Assembly: GCA_002419145.1 (NCBI GenBank)
Contig: DIFN01000057.1
Location: 11,885-57,259 of the forward strand
DNA: 45,375 nucleotides
Reading direction: 5' to 3'
From: Mageeibacillus sp. UBA5747
GTDB taxonomy: Bacteria; Bacillota; Clostridia; Saccharofermentanales; UBA5734
In this document: piece by piece, positions 33,091-40,921 of the stretch
How the letters are laid out: each line of letters opens with the position of its first letter
Position numbering within the stretch: the first letter of the stretch is position 1
The notes under the pieces: model-generated
The model's input: the letters and a program-made list of their open reading frames with translations, nothing else
The model's database searches: none
Told to the model about the DNA's origin: nothing
Program-made: the position numbers and the translations under genes

Positions 33091-34102
33091 AGACAAACTC
33101 CCGCTGCGCATAGAAACTCAGGACATACAGCAGACCGTCACCGCTTATTTTGGCCAGCAGCAGCGGCCAGCCCAGGACTTGGTTGAACAGGCGGATCAGG
33201 CTGTAGCTCAACAGCATGATGACCGTGGCCAGCAGATAATAGCGGGCCAGTGACTGCCGGTGACGGCTGCCCCGGGCAAAAACCAGCGCATGGTTGAGAA
33301 AATAATTGACCAGGGAGCTGACGATGCGCGCGGCGATGACCGTGGCCAGCAGATAGCCCGGGATCAGACGCGACAGACCATAGAAAATCCCAAGATCGAT
33401 CAGGCCGGCCGCCGAAGACGAGGCAATGAAACGCAAAAGCAGACCATAGATTTTCAGCGAGTCCGTGACCGGATTGAAATGTGACGATCGGTTCGCTTCG
33501 ATGTAGACCGTTTCGATCGGCACCTGCAAAACCTTGATCCCGTGCGTGCGAATCGCCAGAAGCTGGTTCATCTCATACTCATACCGTTCGCCCTTCAACT
33601 GCAAAAAAAGGCGCAGATGCCCGACTGGCAGACCTCTCAGCCCCGTCTGAGTGTCGCGGATATCGATGCCGTTGACCGCCGTGTAGACCAGCCGCGTCAG
33701 TCGGTTGCCAAATTTGCTGCGCCAAGGCACATCCCCGGTGAATTTACGCACGCCCAAGACAAATGCCTCCGGATCCAGAGCCATGGCCTGGGCGATTTTG
33801 AGGATGTCCTCGAGTTTGTGCTGGCCATCAGCATCCGCCGTGATCACACCAGCATCCCCCAGAGCATGTTCCAGGATATAGTTCAAACCAGACTTCAAAG
33901 CCCGGCCCTTGCCCTGATTGACCACATGCGTGACGACCGGCACCTGATGTATCCGGACATCGGCAAAAATGGCAGCCGATTGATCCTCACTGCCATCATC
34001 CACCACAACAATCCGATCCAGCCCGGCCGCACGCAAATCGCGTACCAATGTCAGGAGCTTGTCATCAGGTCGATAGGCAGGGATGAGCACACGTGGTTGC
34101 AT
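33071..34102 (-). CDS. Glycosyltransferase family 2 fused to a GtrA-like membrane domain
   Basis: 343 residues. The N-terminal GT2 domain (about 1-215) has VVVDDGSEDQ and the metal-binding DADGQHK, with the QTGLRG segment typical of polyprenyl-phosphate sugar transferases. The C-terminal third has four hydrophobic helices with an NYFLNHALVF segment typical of GtrA. The combination suggests making and flipping a polyprenyl-phosphate-linked sugar for cell-surface glycosylation. Start ATG 34102 follows AAAGGACG; six further upstream residues lack a ribosome site. Flanked by two DEAD-box helicase genes, with no cell-wall cluster nearby. Confidence 0.85.
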   Translation of the reverse strand: MQPRVLIPAYRPDDKLLTLVRDLRAAGLDRIVVVDDGSEDQSAAIFADVRIHQVPVVTHVVNQGKGRALKSGLNYILEHALGDAGVITADADGQHKLEDILKIAQAMALDPEAFVLGVRKFTGDVPWRSKFGNRLTRLVYTAVNGIDIRDTQTGLRGLPVGHLRLFLQLKGERYEYEMNQLLAIRTHGIKVLQVPIETVYIEANRSSHFNPVTDSLKIYGLLLRFIASSSAAGLIDLGIFYGLSRLIPGYLLATVIAARIVSSLVNYFLNHALVFARGSRHRQSLARYYLLATVIMLLSYSLIRLFNQVLGWPLLLAKISGDGLLYVLSFYAQREFVYRTPHR

Positions 34103-34126
34103 GAAACGTCCTTTTGACAAAAATCG

Positions 34127-34174
34127 GATCGGGTCTCTATTTGATTGGGTCTTTATTGGATCGGGTCTTTATTG
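34127..34174. repeat. 16-bp tandem repeat beside the second helicase stop
   Basis: Three copies of a 16-mer, GATCGGGTCTTTATTG and close variants, at 34127-34142, 34143-34158 and 34159-34174. The last ends 1 bp from the helicase TAA stop. It fills most of the gap between the helicase and the GT2-GtrA gene. Confidence 0.85.
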
Positions 34175-34175
34175 G

Positions 34176-35954
34176 TTACTTTTGCTTTTCAGCGCGCACA
34201 GGCCGGTTGCCGATCTTGCGTCCGGTGAGATTTTTGACGACTTCGTCGGCGGATTCTCTGGGAACGTCGACGAAGGTGTAGCGGCCGTAGATGGCGATGG
34301 CGCCGATCTGCTTGCCGGTCAGGGACGAGTGGGAGCAGACGGCTTTGACGATGTGTTGCGGCAGAATGTTATCATCGGACCCGACGTTGAGGAACAGGCG
34401 CGACATGCCGGCTTCGATTTTCTTGCCACCGCGGCTTTTCTTGTCAGAGGGGTCTCTTTTGTTGTCGGTGCGATCGTTATCTGCCGTGAAAAAGCCAGCA
34501 TTGGAGTTGTTGTAGCTGGACTGGTAGCGGTTGTTGCGCGCGACGTGCTCGAGATACGGCACAACCGGCTCGATCTCCTCGGCCTGGTGAAACTGCTCAC
34601 CCATGGCCAGGCGGAGCAGTGCTGCGGCCAAGTCCGCTGTCGTATAGAATGAATCTGACGGGCTCTCGATGTTGAGGTCTTCGAGGTATTGCTCAACTGC
34701 CTCCACATAATAGGTCAGGTCATCGGCCCCAAGGCTGTCTTTCAGACCGGCCAGGATCGAGCTCACCCGACTCTGCGTGACCTCCGTCAGGCTCGGTGGC
34801 TGAGCACACACAATGTTAGCCTTGGCATAATGCTGGATGTTTTTCAGTTCGATGATTTCACGGCCGACCACAAACGTGTAGGCCTTGCCCGAACGTCCGG
34901 CGCGACCTGTGCGGCCGATCCGGTGCACGTAATATTCTTCATCCTGGGGCAGATCATAGTTGATGACGACCTCGATGTCGTCTACATCGATGCCGCGAGC
35001 TGCGACATCCGTCGCCACCAGCAAATCGACCTCGCCTGAACGGAACCGATTCATGACCCGAGTCCGCAACGGCTGTTTCATATCGCCGTGCAGAGCTTCC
35101 GCCGAATAGCCACGCGTTGCGAGCTTTTCACAGACCTCATCCACTTTGCGCTTTGTATTGCAAAAGACCAGTGCCAGTTTGATACGCTCAGACTCGATCA
35201 GGCGGCACAGCACCTCGAGCTTGGTTGACTCCCGGACCTCGATGTAAAACTGGCTGATGTTCGCCACTGCCAGTTGCTTGGGTGCGATCCGGACGTGAAC
35301 TGGATTACGCAGGTATTTATCGGTCAATTCCAGGATCGACTTTGGCATCGTGGCCGAGAAAAAGACTTTCTGGATCTCATCAGGTGTCGATTCGAGGATC
35401 GTGTCGATATCTTCCTTGAAACCCATGTTGAGCATTTCATCGGCCTCATCGAGAATGACCCCGGTCAGACTATCCAGGCGCAGCGTTCGGCGGCGCATAT
35501 GGTCCATGACACGCCCCGGCGTACCAACAATGATCTGCGGCCGCTTTTTCAAGGCCAGAATCTGCCGGTCGATCGGCTGTCCACCATAGACTGCCAGAAT
35601 CCGGATGCCTTCCTTGTACTTGGCCACCTCATGCATTTCATCAGCGATCTGGATCGCCAGCTCACGCGTTGGGGCCAGGATCAGGAACTGGACGCGATTG
35701 TCGTCACGATCCACCCGTTCAATGACAGGAATACCAAAGGCGCAGGTTTTCCCTGTCCCAGTCTGGGCCTGGCCGAGCATATCAGCCCCGCCCAGGATGT
35801 GTGGAATCGATTCGCTCTGAATCGGCGTCGCCTCCTCAAAGCCCATATCCGCAACCGCGTGCTGGATTTCATACGATAAAGGTAAATCTTTAAAAGCTAC
35901 TGTGTCCAAACTATCTCTACTTTCTCTGGGCAAAAAAGGCCTGCCCGCTGCCAT
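34176..35954 (-). CDS. DEAD-box RNA helicase with DbpA-type RNA-binding domain (CshA/DeaD-like)
   Basis: 592 residues with the chosen start. The helicase core shows EEATPIQSESIP (Q motif), AQTGTGKT, PTREL, DEAD in ILDEADEM, SAT and HRIGRTGRAG. After a linker containing a charged Lys/Arg/Gly stretch, the C-terminus is a DbpA/CsdA RNA-binding domain (MSRLFLNVGSDDNI to GRKIGNRPVRAEKQ). It probably remodels ribosomal or structured RNA and assists decay. The start is uncertain: ATG 35954 lacks a good ribosome site, and TTG 35909 begins exactly where homologues usually start (DTVAFKDL). Codons upstream of 36019 are excluded by the promoter. Confidence 0.9.
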   Translation of the reverse strand: MAAGRPFLPRESRDSLDTVAFKDLPLSYEIQHAVADMGFEEATPIQSESIPHILGGADMLGQAQTGTGKTCAFGIPVIERVDRDDNRVQFLILAPTRELAIQIADEMHEVAKYKEGIRILAVYGGQPIDRQILALKKRPQIIVGTPGRVMDHMRRRTLRLDSLTGVILDEADEMLNMGFKEDIDTILESTPDEIQKVFFSATMPKSILELTDKYLRNPVHVRIAPKQLAVANISQFYIEVRESTKLEVLCRLIESERIKLALVFCNTKRKVDEVCEKLATRGYSAEALHGDMKQPLRTRVMNRFRSGEVDLLVATDVAARGIDVDDIEVVINYDLPQDEEYYVHRIGRTGRAGRSGKAYTFVVGREIIELKNIQHYAKANIVCAQPPSLTEVTQSRVSSILAGLKDSLGADDLTYYVEAVEQYLEDLNIESPSDSFYTTADLAAALLRLAMGEQFHQAEEIEPVVPYLEHVARNNRYQSSYNNSNAGFFTADNDRTDNKRDPSDKKSRGGKKIEAGMSRLFLNVGSDDNILPQHIVKAVCSHSSLTGKQIGAIAIYGRYTFVDVPRESADEVVKNLTGRKIGNRPVRAEKQK

Positions 35955-36025
35955 GGCTGCAAATTCAACCCAGAGAATCGCATCGCCTCTGAGTACACCG
36001 CACGATTTGTCAACAAAATCGACCA

Positions 36026-36054
36026 ATCATAGCATAAAACAAGCAGCCTGTCGA
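36026..36054 (-). promoter_or_regulatory. Promoter of the DbpA-type helicase gene
   Basis: Minus-strand TCGACA (36049-36054), 17-bp spacer, and TATGAT (36026-36031) preceded by TGC as an extended -10. The predicted start near 36019 leaves a leader of 65-110 nt, a length compatible with the cold-responsive leaders known for such helicases. Confidence 0.65.
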
Positions 36055-36087
36055 TGACCGGTGACCTGTTTAGCTGAGTGGTCGGAG

Positions 36088-37332
36088 TCAGTCTGGCTGC
36101 GCTACCTCTTCTAACGCCAGCATGGCGGCAGGGAAGGGCTTCAAGGCCCGCGGCAGGATGCCCATGGTGTAGGCGATCAGCATGCCATAGTTGGTGATTG
36201 CGACGCCGTACTCACGGGCCAGAGCGATGCGATACTGCATTTCCTTGCGGTTGAGCATGCAGCCGCCACAATGGACGATCACGGCGTAATCGCCGATGTT
36301 TTTCGGGTATTGCACGCCGGAGATCCATTCAAACTGGACATCGCCGCCGACGATCTGGCGGATCCAGCGCGGTATTTTGACCGTGCCGATATCGTCCGAC
36401 TGGCGATGGTGGGTGCAGCCTTCGACGATCAGGACCTTGTCCTGCGGCGTCAGCTGCTCAATCCGCCGCAGCCCTTCAACCATTGCGGCGAGATCACCTT
36501 TCTGGCGGGCAAACAAGATCGAGAAGGATGTCAGCGGGATGTCGTTCGGGGTATCGGCGGAGACCTTGAGAAAAGCCTGGGAGTCGGTGATCACGATGGC
36601 GGGCTTCTGCCTGAGACTCTCCAGGGTCTGCTTGAGTTCGTGCTCTTTGGTGACCATCACAATCGCGTCGATTTCGAGCAGATCGCGGATCACCTGTTGC
36701 TGCGGCAGAATCAGACGGCCTTTCGGTGCGGCTTTGTCGATTGGCGTGACCAGGACGGCAATTTCCCCCGGCCGGACCAGATCACCGACCAGACCAAGTT
36801 CTTCCGCGTCGAAACGGGCATTTTCGATTATCAGCTCTTTGAGCGCGGCGATGCCTGCGCCGGTCGCGGCGCTGACCTGGACCACGGGCAGGGCCAGAGC
36901 CTTTTTTTGTTCCTTGAGCAGACCCTCCGCCATGGGCGCCAGGTCGGTTTTGTTGAAAACAACCACTGTCGGGGTCTGGCGCTTTTTCAGGTCAGCCAGG
37001 AAATCACGCTCAAAATCGGTGATGCCTGTTTCGGCGCTGATAACCACAATCGCCAAATGCGTCTTCCTCAAGACCTCATAGGTCTTTTCGATCCGCTGTG
37101 CACCCAGCTCACCGTCGTCATCGAGACCGGCTGTATCGGTGATCACCACCGGGCCGATTGGCAAAAGTTCCATCGTTTTGTAGACCGGGTCCGTTGTTGT
37201 TCCGGCCACCGGGGAGGTGATGGCAAAGCTCTGGCCGGTCAGCGCATTGATCAGGGAAGATTTGCCGGCATTGCGCTTGCCGAAAATCGAAATCGCCAGA
37301 CGGTTGGCCATGGGGGTATTGTTCAACGACAT
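36088..37332 (-). CDS. hydF: [FeFe] hydrogenase maturation GTPase HydF
   Basis: 414 residues; scaffold that assembles the 2Fe subcluster and delivers it to HydA. The N-terminal GTPase domain has GKRNAGKSS (P-loop), DTAG (G3) and NKTD (G4). A dimerisation domain follows, and the C-terminal cluster domain carries CTHHR and HCGGC, the conserved CxH and HCxxC ligands. Start ATG 37332 follows TTGGAGG; 15 further residues upstream are rejected. It follows aspA in the same direction. The partner maturases HydE and HydG are not in the window, while the hydrogenase itself is 12 kb away at 19514-24020. Confidence 0.95.
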   Translation of the reverse strand: MSLNNTPMANRLAISIFGKRNAGKSSLINALTGQSFAITSPVAGTTTDPVYKTMELLPIGPVVITDTAGLDDDGELGAQRIEKTYEVLRKTHLAIVVISAETGITDFERDFLADLKKRQTPTVVVFNKTDLAPMAEGLLKEQKKALALPVVQVSAATGAGIAALKELIIENARFDAEELGLVGDLVRPGEIAVLVTPIDKAAPKGRLILPQQQVIRDLLEIDAIVMVTKEHELKQTLESLRQKPAIVITDSQAFLKVSADTPNDIPLTSFSILFARQKGDLAAMVEGLRRIEQLTPQDKVLIVEGCTHHRQSDDIGTVKIPRWIRQIVGGDVQFEWISGVQYPKNIGDYAVIVHCGGCMLNRKEMQYRIALAREYGVAITNYGMLIAYTMGILPRALKPFPAAMLALEEVAQPD

Positions 37333-37397
37333 GTCACAGGGGCCTCCAAGTTTGATTATGGGACAGGATCTGCCCATCGCAAGCTGCCAGGCAGGAT

Positions 37398-37426
37398 CTG
37401 CCCGGGATTATTTGCTGCCCGGGATT
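37398..37426. repeat. 12-bp direct repeat spanning the aspA stop
   Basis: CTGCCCGGGATT at 37398-37409 and 37415-37426 (period 17). The inner copy encodes the last aspA codons; the outer copy lies over and beyond the stop. A related CAGGATCTGCCC pair lies at 37364-37375 and 37392-37403. Confidence 0.7.
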
Positions 37427-38802
37427 CCCGGGCTGGTCATCATTTCGGGGGCAAGGATTTTATCCAGCTGCTCGGCGCTCAGAAGGCCGCGCTGAATCAG
37501 GCGGGTGCGCACAGGTTCACCGCTGGCCAGACACTCGGCAGCGATTTCTGCAGCCTGGTCGTAGCCAATATGGCCTGTCAAAGCTGTAACGAACGCCGTC
37601 GAGCGCTCGAGCAGATCGCGGCAGCGCACCTCGTCGGCCTCGATACCGGTAATGCATTTATCGATGAACAGAGGCACGACGTGATCGAGCAGGTCCAGTG
37701 CTTGCAGCAAATTGTGGGCGATCAGCGGCAGGAAAGCATTGAGCTCGAGCTGGCCCCCCTGAGCTGCGAGCGTGATCGCCAGATCATTGGCCATGACCTG
37801 ATAGGCGACCTGGTTGACCGCCTCTGGCAGGACCGGATTGACCTTGCCCGGCATGATCGACGAGCCCGATTGCAAGGCCGGCAAGCGAATCTCGCCCAGA
37901 CCGGCTCGCGGCCCGGATGACAGCAAGCGCAAGTCGTTGGCAATTTTGCTGAGATTGACGGCTGCCGTTTTCAACAGACCGGAAACCTCGACAAAAACGT
38001 CGTTGTTCTGGGTCGGGTCCATCAAAGACTCCGCGCGGGCCAGGCCGAGCCCCGTGACTTCGCGCAGCTTGTCAATCATGGTGAACAGATACTTGCGGGG
38101 CGCGTTGATCCCGGTTCCGACAGCTGTGCCGCCGATGTTGACCTGGCGCAGGCGCTCTTCGACCTTGTACAGGCGCCAGCGGTCGCGCGCAATCGCTTGG
38201 GCCCAGGCGCCAAACTCCTGGCCGAGTGTGACTGGCACGGCGTCCTGGAGCTGTGTACGCCCGACCTTCAAGATCGCGGCAAACGCTTGCTCTTTTTCCT
38301 GTAGCGCGGTCTGCAGGCGGGCAAAGTGCTCGCTGACCGACTTGAGTCGTTTGATCGCAGCCATGCGCACGGCAGTGGGGAAGACATCATTGGTGGATTG
38401 GAAAAGATTGACATGGTCGATCGGGTGGACGCGGCCATAATCGCCCTTCGCAGCACCGAGAATCTCGAGCGCCCTGTTAGCCAGGACCTCGTTGACATTC
38501 ATATTGGCAGAGGTTCCAGCGCCGCCTTGCAAGGCATCGACCACAAACTGGTCCTGGAGGGCGCCTGCGAGCACTTCGTCACAGGCTTGGTCGATGGCAC
38601 GGCCGATGGCTGGGTCAATGAACGCATGCTGGAGATTGGTGAGAACAGCGGCCTTTTTAATTTGCACCAGAGCCCGGACCAAGTCCGGATGCACCGGCTG
38701 GCGCAAAATAGGAAAATTGTCCACGGCTCGTGCGGTTTGCAAACCATAATAGCACGAATCATCCAACATCCTATCGCCGTGAATATCGCGTTCGATGCGC
38801 AT
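37408..38802 (-). CDS. aspA: Aspartate ammonia-lyase
   Basis: 464-residue enzyme of the fumarase/aspartase superfamily converting L-aspartate to fumarate and ammonia. The superfamily signature GSSIMPGKVNP, including the catalytic Ser loop, is intact, as are GGAGTSANMNVNEV and LFQSTNDVFPTAVR. Start ATG 38802 follows TTGGAGG. In many Clostridia aspartase is encoded within hydE/hydG/hydF clusters, and here it directly precedes hydF, supporting a link between aspartate turnover and H-cluster assembly. Its 3' end overlaps a short direct repeat. Confidence 0.94.
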   Translation of the reverse strand: MRIERDIHGDRMLDDSCYYGLQTARAVDNFPILRQPVHPDLVRALVQIKKAAVLTNLQHAFIDPAIGRAIDQACDEVLAGALQDQFVVDALQGGAGTSANMNVNEVLANRALEILGAAKGDYGRVHPIDHVNLFQSTNDVFPTAVRMAAIKRLKSVSEHFARLQTALQEKEQAFAAILKVGRTQLQDAVPVTLGQEFGAWAQAIARDRWRLYKVEERLRQVNIGGTAVGTGINAPRKYLFTMIDKLREVTGLGLARAESLMDPTQNNDVFVEVSGLLKTAAVNLSKIANDLRLLSSGPRAGLGEIRLPALQSGSSIMPGKVNPVLPEAVNQVAYQVMANDLAITLAAQGGQLELNAFLPLIAHNLLQALDLLDHVVPLFIDKCITGIEADEVRCRDLLERSTAFVTALTGHIGYDQAAEIAAECLASGEPVRTRLIQRGLLSAEQLDKILAPEMMTSPGIPGSK

Positions 38803-38843
38803 AGGCCAACCTCCAACTGGTGCAACCAGGCAATCCGTTCACC

Positions 38844-38872
38844 AGTATAGCGCAGGATCGCTGCTACGCGAA
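38844..38872 (-). promoter_or_regulatory. Possible promoter of aspA-hydF
   Basis: Minus-strand TATACT (38844-38849) with a 17-bp spacer to a weak TTCGCG (38867-38872), giving a start about 35 nt upstream of aspA. Confidence 0.4.
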
Positions 38873-38894
38873 GTAGCTGGAGATACAATGCCCG

Positions 38895-38938
38895 TCAGGC
38901 GGTGTAGCCGTCGTCCGTTCAGGCGGTGTAGCCGTCGT
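38895..38938. repeat. 20-bp duplication at the hemerythrin-like stop
   Basis: TCAGGCGGTGTAGCCGTCGT occurs at 38895-38914 and 38919-38938 (period 24). The right copy encodes the last residues and TGA of the hemerythrin-like gene (minus strand); the left copy is just beyond the stop, so it duplicates the gene end. Confidence 0.9.
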
Positions 38939-39407
38939 AAGCCTTTGTATTTTCGAAATGGAACAGCTCAAGGGTCGTTTTTTCGATTGCCTGCAATTTT
39001 TCGTAAGTCAGTCTGATCTCGCTGCTGGCGCGGTAATCAGGGCGATACTGATTGGTCATCTGGCGTAGCTGGCGGAAAACATCCATGATCTGGTTGTGCT
39101 CCTTGAGCGAGTCGGTGACATGCTCGACCGCCAGACTCAGCGGCGCTGTATCAGCCTGGTGTCGCAGCAACACTGGGTAGACCCATCTGGTTTCGCGCTG
39201 GATATGGGCTGAAAGCATGGAAAAGAGCTTGACGAAGAGAGAACGGATCTCGTGCAGCTCGCCCTGGTCCTCGGTCGCATTGCGCAGCACCAGTGTGGTT
39301 AATTGGTCTAAAAGGGGTAAATCATGTGCCAGCAGCTGGCTTTGCACCGACTTAAGCTCACGGATCATATCAAACGTTTTTTTATTCTTATCTTGTGTAA
39401 AAGGCAT
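38919..39407 (-). CDS. Hemerythrin-like (HHE) domain protein
   Basis: 162-residue four-helix protein. Candidate di-iron ligands lie in the helices with LLAHDLPLL, LSAHIQRETRWVYPVL (the HxxxE pattern), LKEHNQIMDVF and LFHFENTKAY. Such proteins bind oxygen or NO, or take part in iron-sulfur repair in anaerobes. ATG 39407 follows AGGAGGA; the longer in-frame reading to 39650 extends across the promoter and the upstream terminator and is rejected. It is upstream of aspA-hydF in the same direction; protection of the oxygen-sensitive hydrogenase is a possible reason (inference). A TATAAT lies on the minus strand near 39540-39546. Confidence 0.8.
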   Translation of the reverse strand: MPFTQDKNKKTFDMIRELKSVQSQLLAHDLPLLDQLTTLVLRNATEDQGELHEIRSLFVKLFSMLSAHIQRETRWVYPVLLRHQADTAPLSLAVEHVTDSLKEHNQIMDVFRQLRQMTNQYRPDYRASSEIRLTYEKLQAIEKTTLELFHFENTKAYDGYTA

Positions 39408-39613
39408 AACCGTTCCTCCTGTTGGACAACCGGAACCCGCCTTGAGGGTTACTTGGTAAAAATCAGTTCTTGTAATCTGGCCTTGGCATCCTGCCCAGGA
39501 AATCACCTGATCCTCTATCATCGTAAAGACTGGATTTATATTATACAATTGGCAAAGACAACAAAAATTATGAACATTTTGTGGGGTTATAAGCGAAATG
39601 CCATGATACACCA

Positions 39614-39660
39614 CAAAAAAGCGAAAGCCAGTTGTCAATATACACGACAACTGGCTTTCT
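39614..39660 (-). terminator. Intrinsic terminator of the sugar ABC operon
   Basis: On the minus strand a perfect 14-bp stem, GAAAGCCAGTTGTC pairing across a 9-nt loop (39623-39659), is followed within 2 nt by six T's (39615-39620). It lies about 38 bp after the permease stop and is the clearest rho-independent terminator in the window. Confidence 0.9.
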
Positions 39661-39697
39661 GATGGAGACAGGTTTTTTTCTGGAGGGGGATGGTTTG

Positions 39698-40870
39698 TTA
39701 TTTCCTGTTGCGGGTGGTGACGTCAAAGAGCACGGCGAGGATCAGGACGATGCCACGGATGATGTATTGCCAGGAGATGTCAATACCCATCAAGTTCATG
39801 CCGTTGGTCAGCGAGGCCATGACGAAAGCACCGATAATCGAGCCGGTAACCTTGCCGATGCCGCCGGAGGTTGAGACGCCACCGACATAAGCAGCAGCGA
39901 TGGCATCGAGTTCGAAACCGACACCTGCGGTGGTGGTGGCGGATTGCAGACGGGCGGTGAAGAGGATACCGGACAGGGCAGCCAGCATGCTCATCGAGCC
40001 GAAAACGAAGTAAGTGATGTGTCGGACACTGATACCGCTCAGTTTGGCTGCTTCAGGATTGCCGCCAACTGCGTAGATATGGCGGCCAAGCACCGTCCGA
40101 GTGGTCATGAAGTGGTAGATACCTGTGATGACGATCACAATGACAACTGTCCAGGAAAGACCATTAAACTGGGCGAGGATGAAAGCTATGTAGGCGATAA
40201 TCAGGGACATCAAGATCAGCTTGGCAATATGGATCTTAGTCGATACCACCTCGAAATTATAACGGATTTTGTTGGCCCGAGTCCTGCCTTCGCTGATGAC
40301 CAGGGCAACAATCGCGATCGCGCCGAGCAGCAGGGTAATGAAATGAAGATCCGGCAAAATGGGCAGGTCAGGGATGTAGCCATTGCCGATTGCATTAAAA
40401 CCAGCATTGGGGATAATGATCGTGCCCGATTTCAGGGTTGCTTGCAGCAAGGCGCCGCGGAAGATCAACATACCAGCGAGGGACACGACGAAAGCTGGCA
40501 TATTGAGCTTGGCAACCAGGAAGCCATAGCATATACCAATCACGACACCTATCAGCAAGATGATCGGAATGGTTACGATGACCGGCAATTTGAACTGGGT
40601 CAGGAGAATGGCGGCAACAGCGCCGAGGAATCCGGCGACGTAGCCGACGGAGAGATCGATGTGGCGGATGACGAGGATCAAAGTCATACCGACCGCAAGG
40701 ACTGCGATGTAGCCTGTGGCATCAATCAGTTTGCTGATGTTGCGGGCAGAGATGAAAGTCCCTTTGGTCAGGACGGAGAAAATGACCATGATGATAACCA
40801 GGGCAATGTACATGCCGTATTCACGGATATTCTTTTTAAGCAGGTCTTTGAGTTCAGTTGCAAAACCCAT
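39698..40870 (-). CDS. gguB: Sugar ABC transporter permease (GguB/XylH type)
   Basis: 390-residue polytopic inner-membrane protein of the BPD_transp_2 family in the longer XylH/GguB/MmsB form. Hydrophobic helices fill most of the chain. Family features include VIRHIDLSVGYVAGFLGAV, AKLNMPAFVVSLAGMLIFRG and the ATPase-contact loop AVGGNPEAAKLSGISV. The start codon is ATG 40870, preceded by AAGGGAGAA. Third gene of the operon after gguA (51 bp away). It is followed by a strong terminator. Likely substrates are xylose, arabinose, galactose or related monosaccharides, judging from the binding protein. Confidence 0.92.
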   Translation of the reverse strand: MGFATELKDLLKKNIREYGMYIALVIIMVIFSVLTKGTFISARNISKLIDATGYIAVLAVGMTLILVIRHIDLSVGYVAGFLGAVAAILLTQFKLPVIVTIPIILLIGVVIGICYGFLVAKLNMPAFVVSLAGMLIFRGALLQATLKSGTIIIPNAGFNAIGNGYIPDLPILPDLHFITLLLGAIAIVALVISEGRTRANKIRYNFEVVSTKIHIAKLILMSLIIAYIAFILAQFNGLSWTVVIVIVITGIYHFMTTRTVLGRHIYAVGGNPEAAKLSGISVRHITYFVFGSMSMLAALSGILFTARLQSATTTAGVGFELDAIAAAYVGGVSTSGGIGKVTGSIIGAFVMASLTNGMNLMGIDISWQYIIRGIVLILAVLFDVTTRNRK

Positions 40871-40921
40871 GCGTTAATTCTCCCTTCGATTGGCGCAGGT
40901 GGCCAAGTTGCTGTTGGCTGA

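Noticed and set aside
35920..36000. Short upstream frame overlapping the helicase start (28 codons)
   Set aside because: The AGAGG before its ATG is too close to serve as a ribosome site and no conservation can be judged.
35909..36026. TTG at 36026 as the helicase start
   Set aside because: It overlaps the -10 hexamer of a good promoter, so it cannot be in the transcript.
36271..37920. 549-codon plus-strand frame across hydF and aspA
   Set aside because: Spans two well-recognised minus-strand genes and has no family features.
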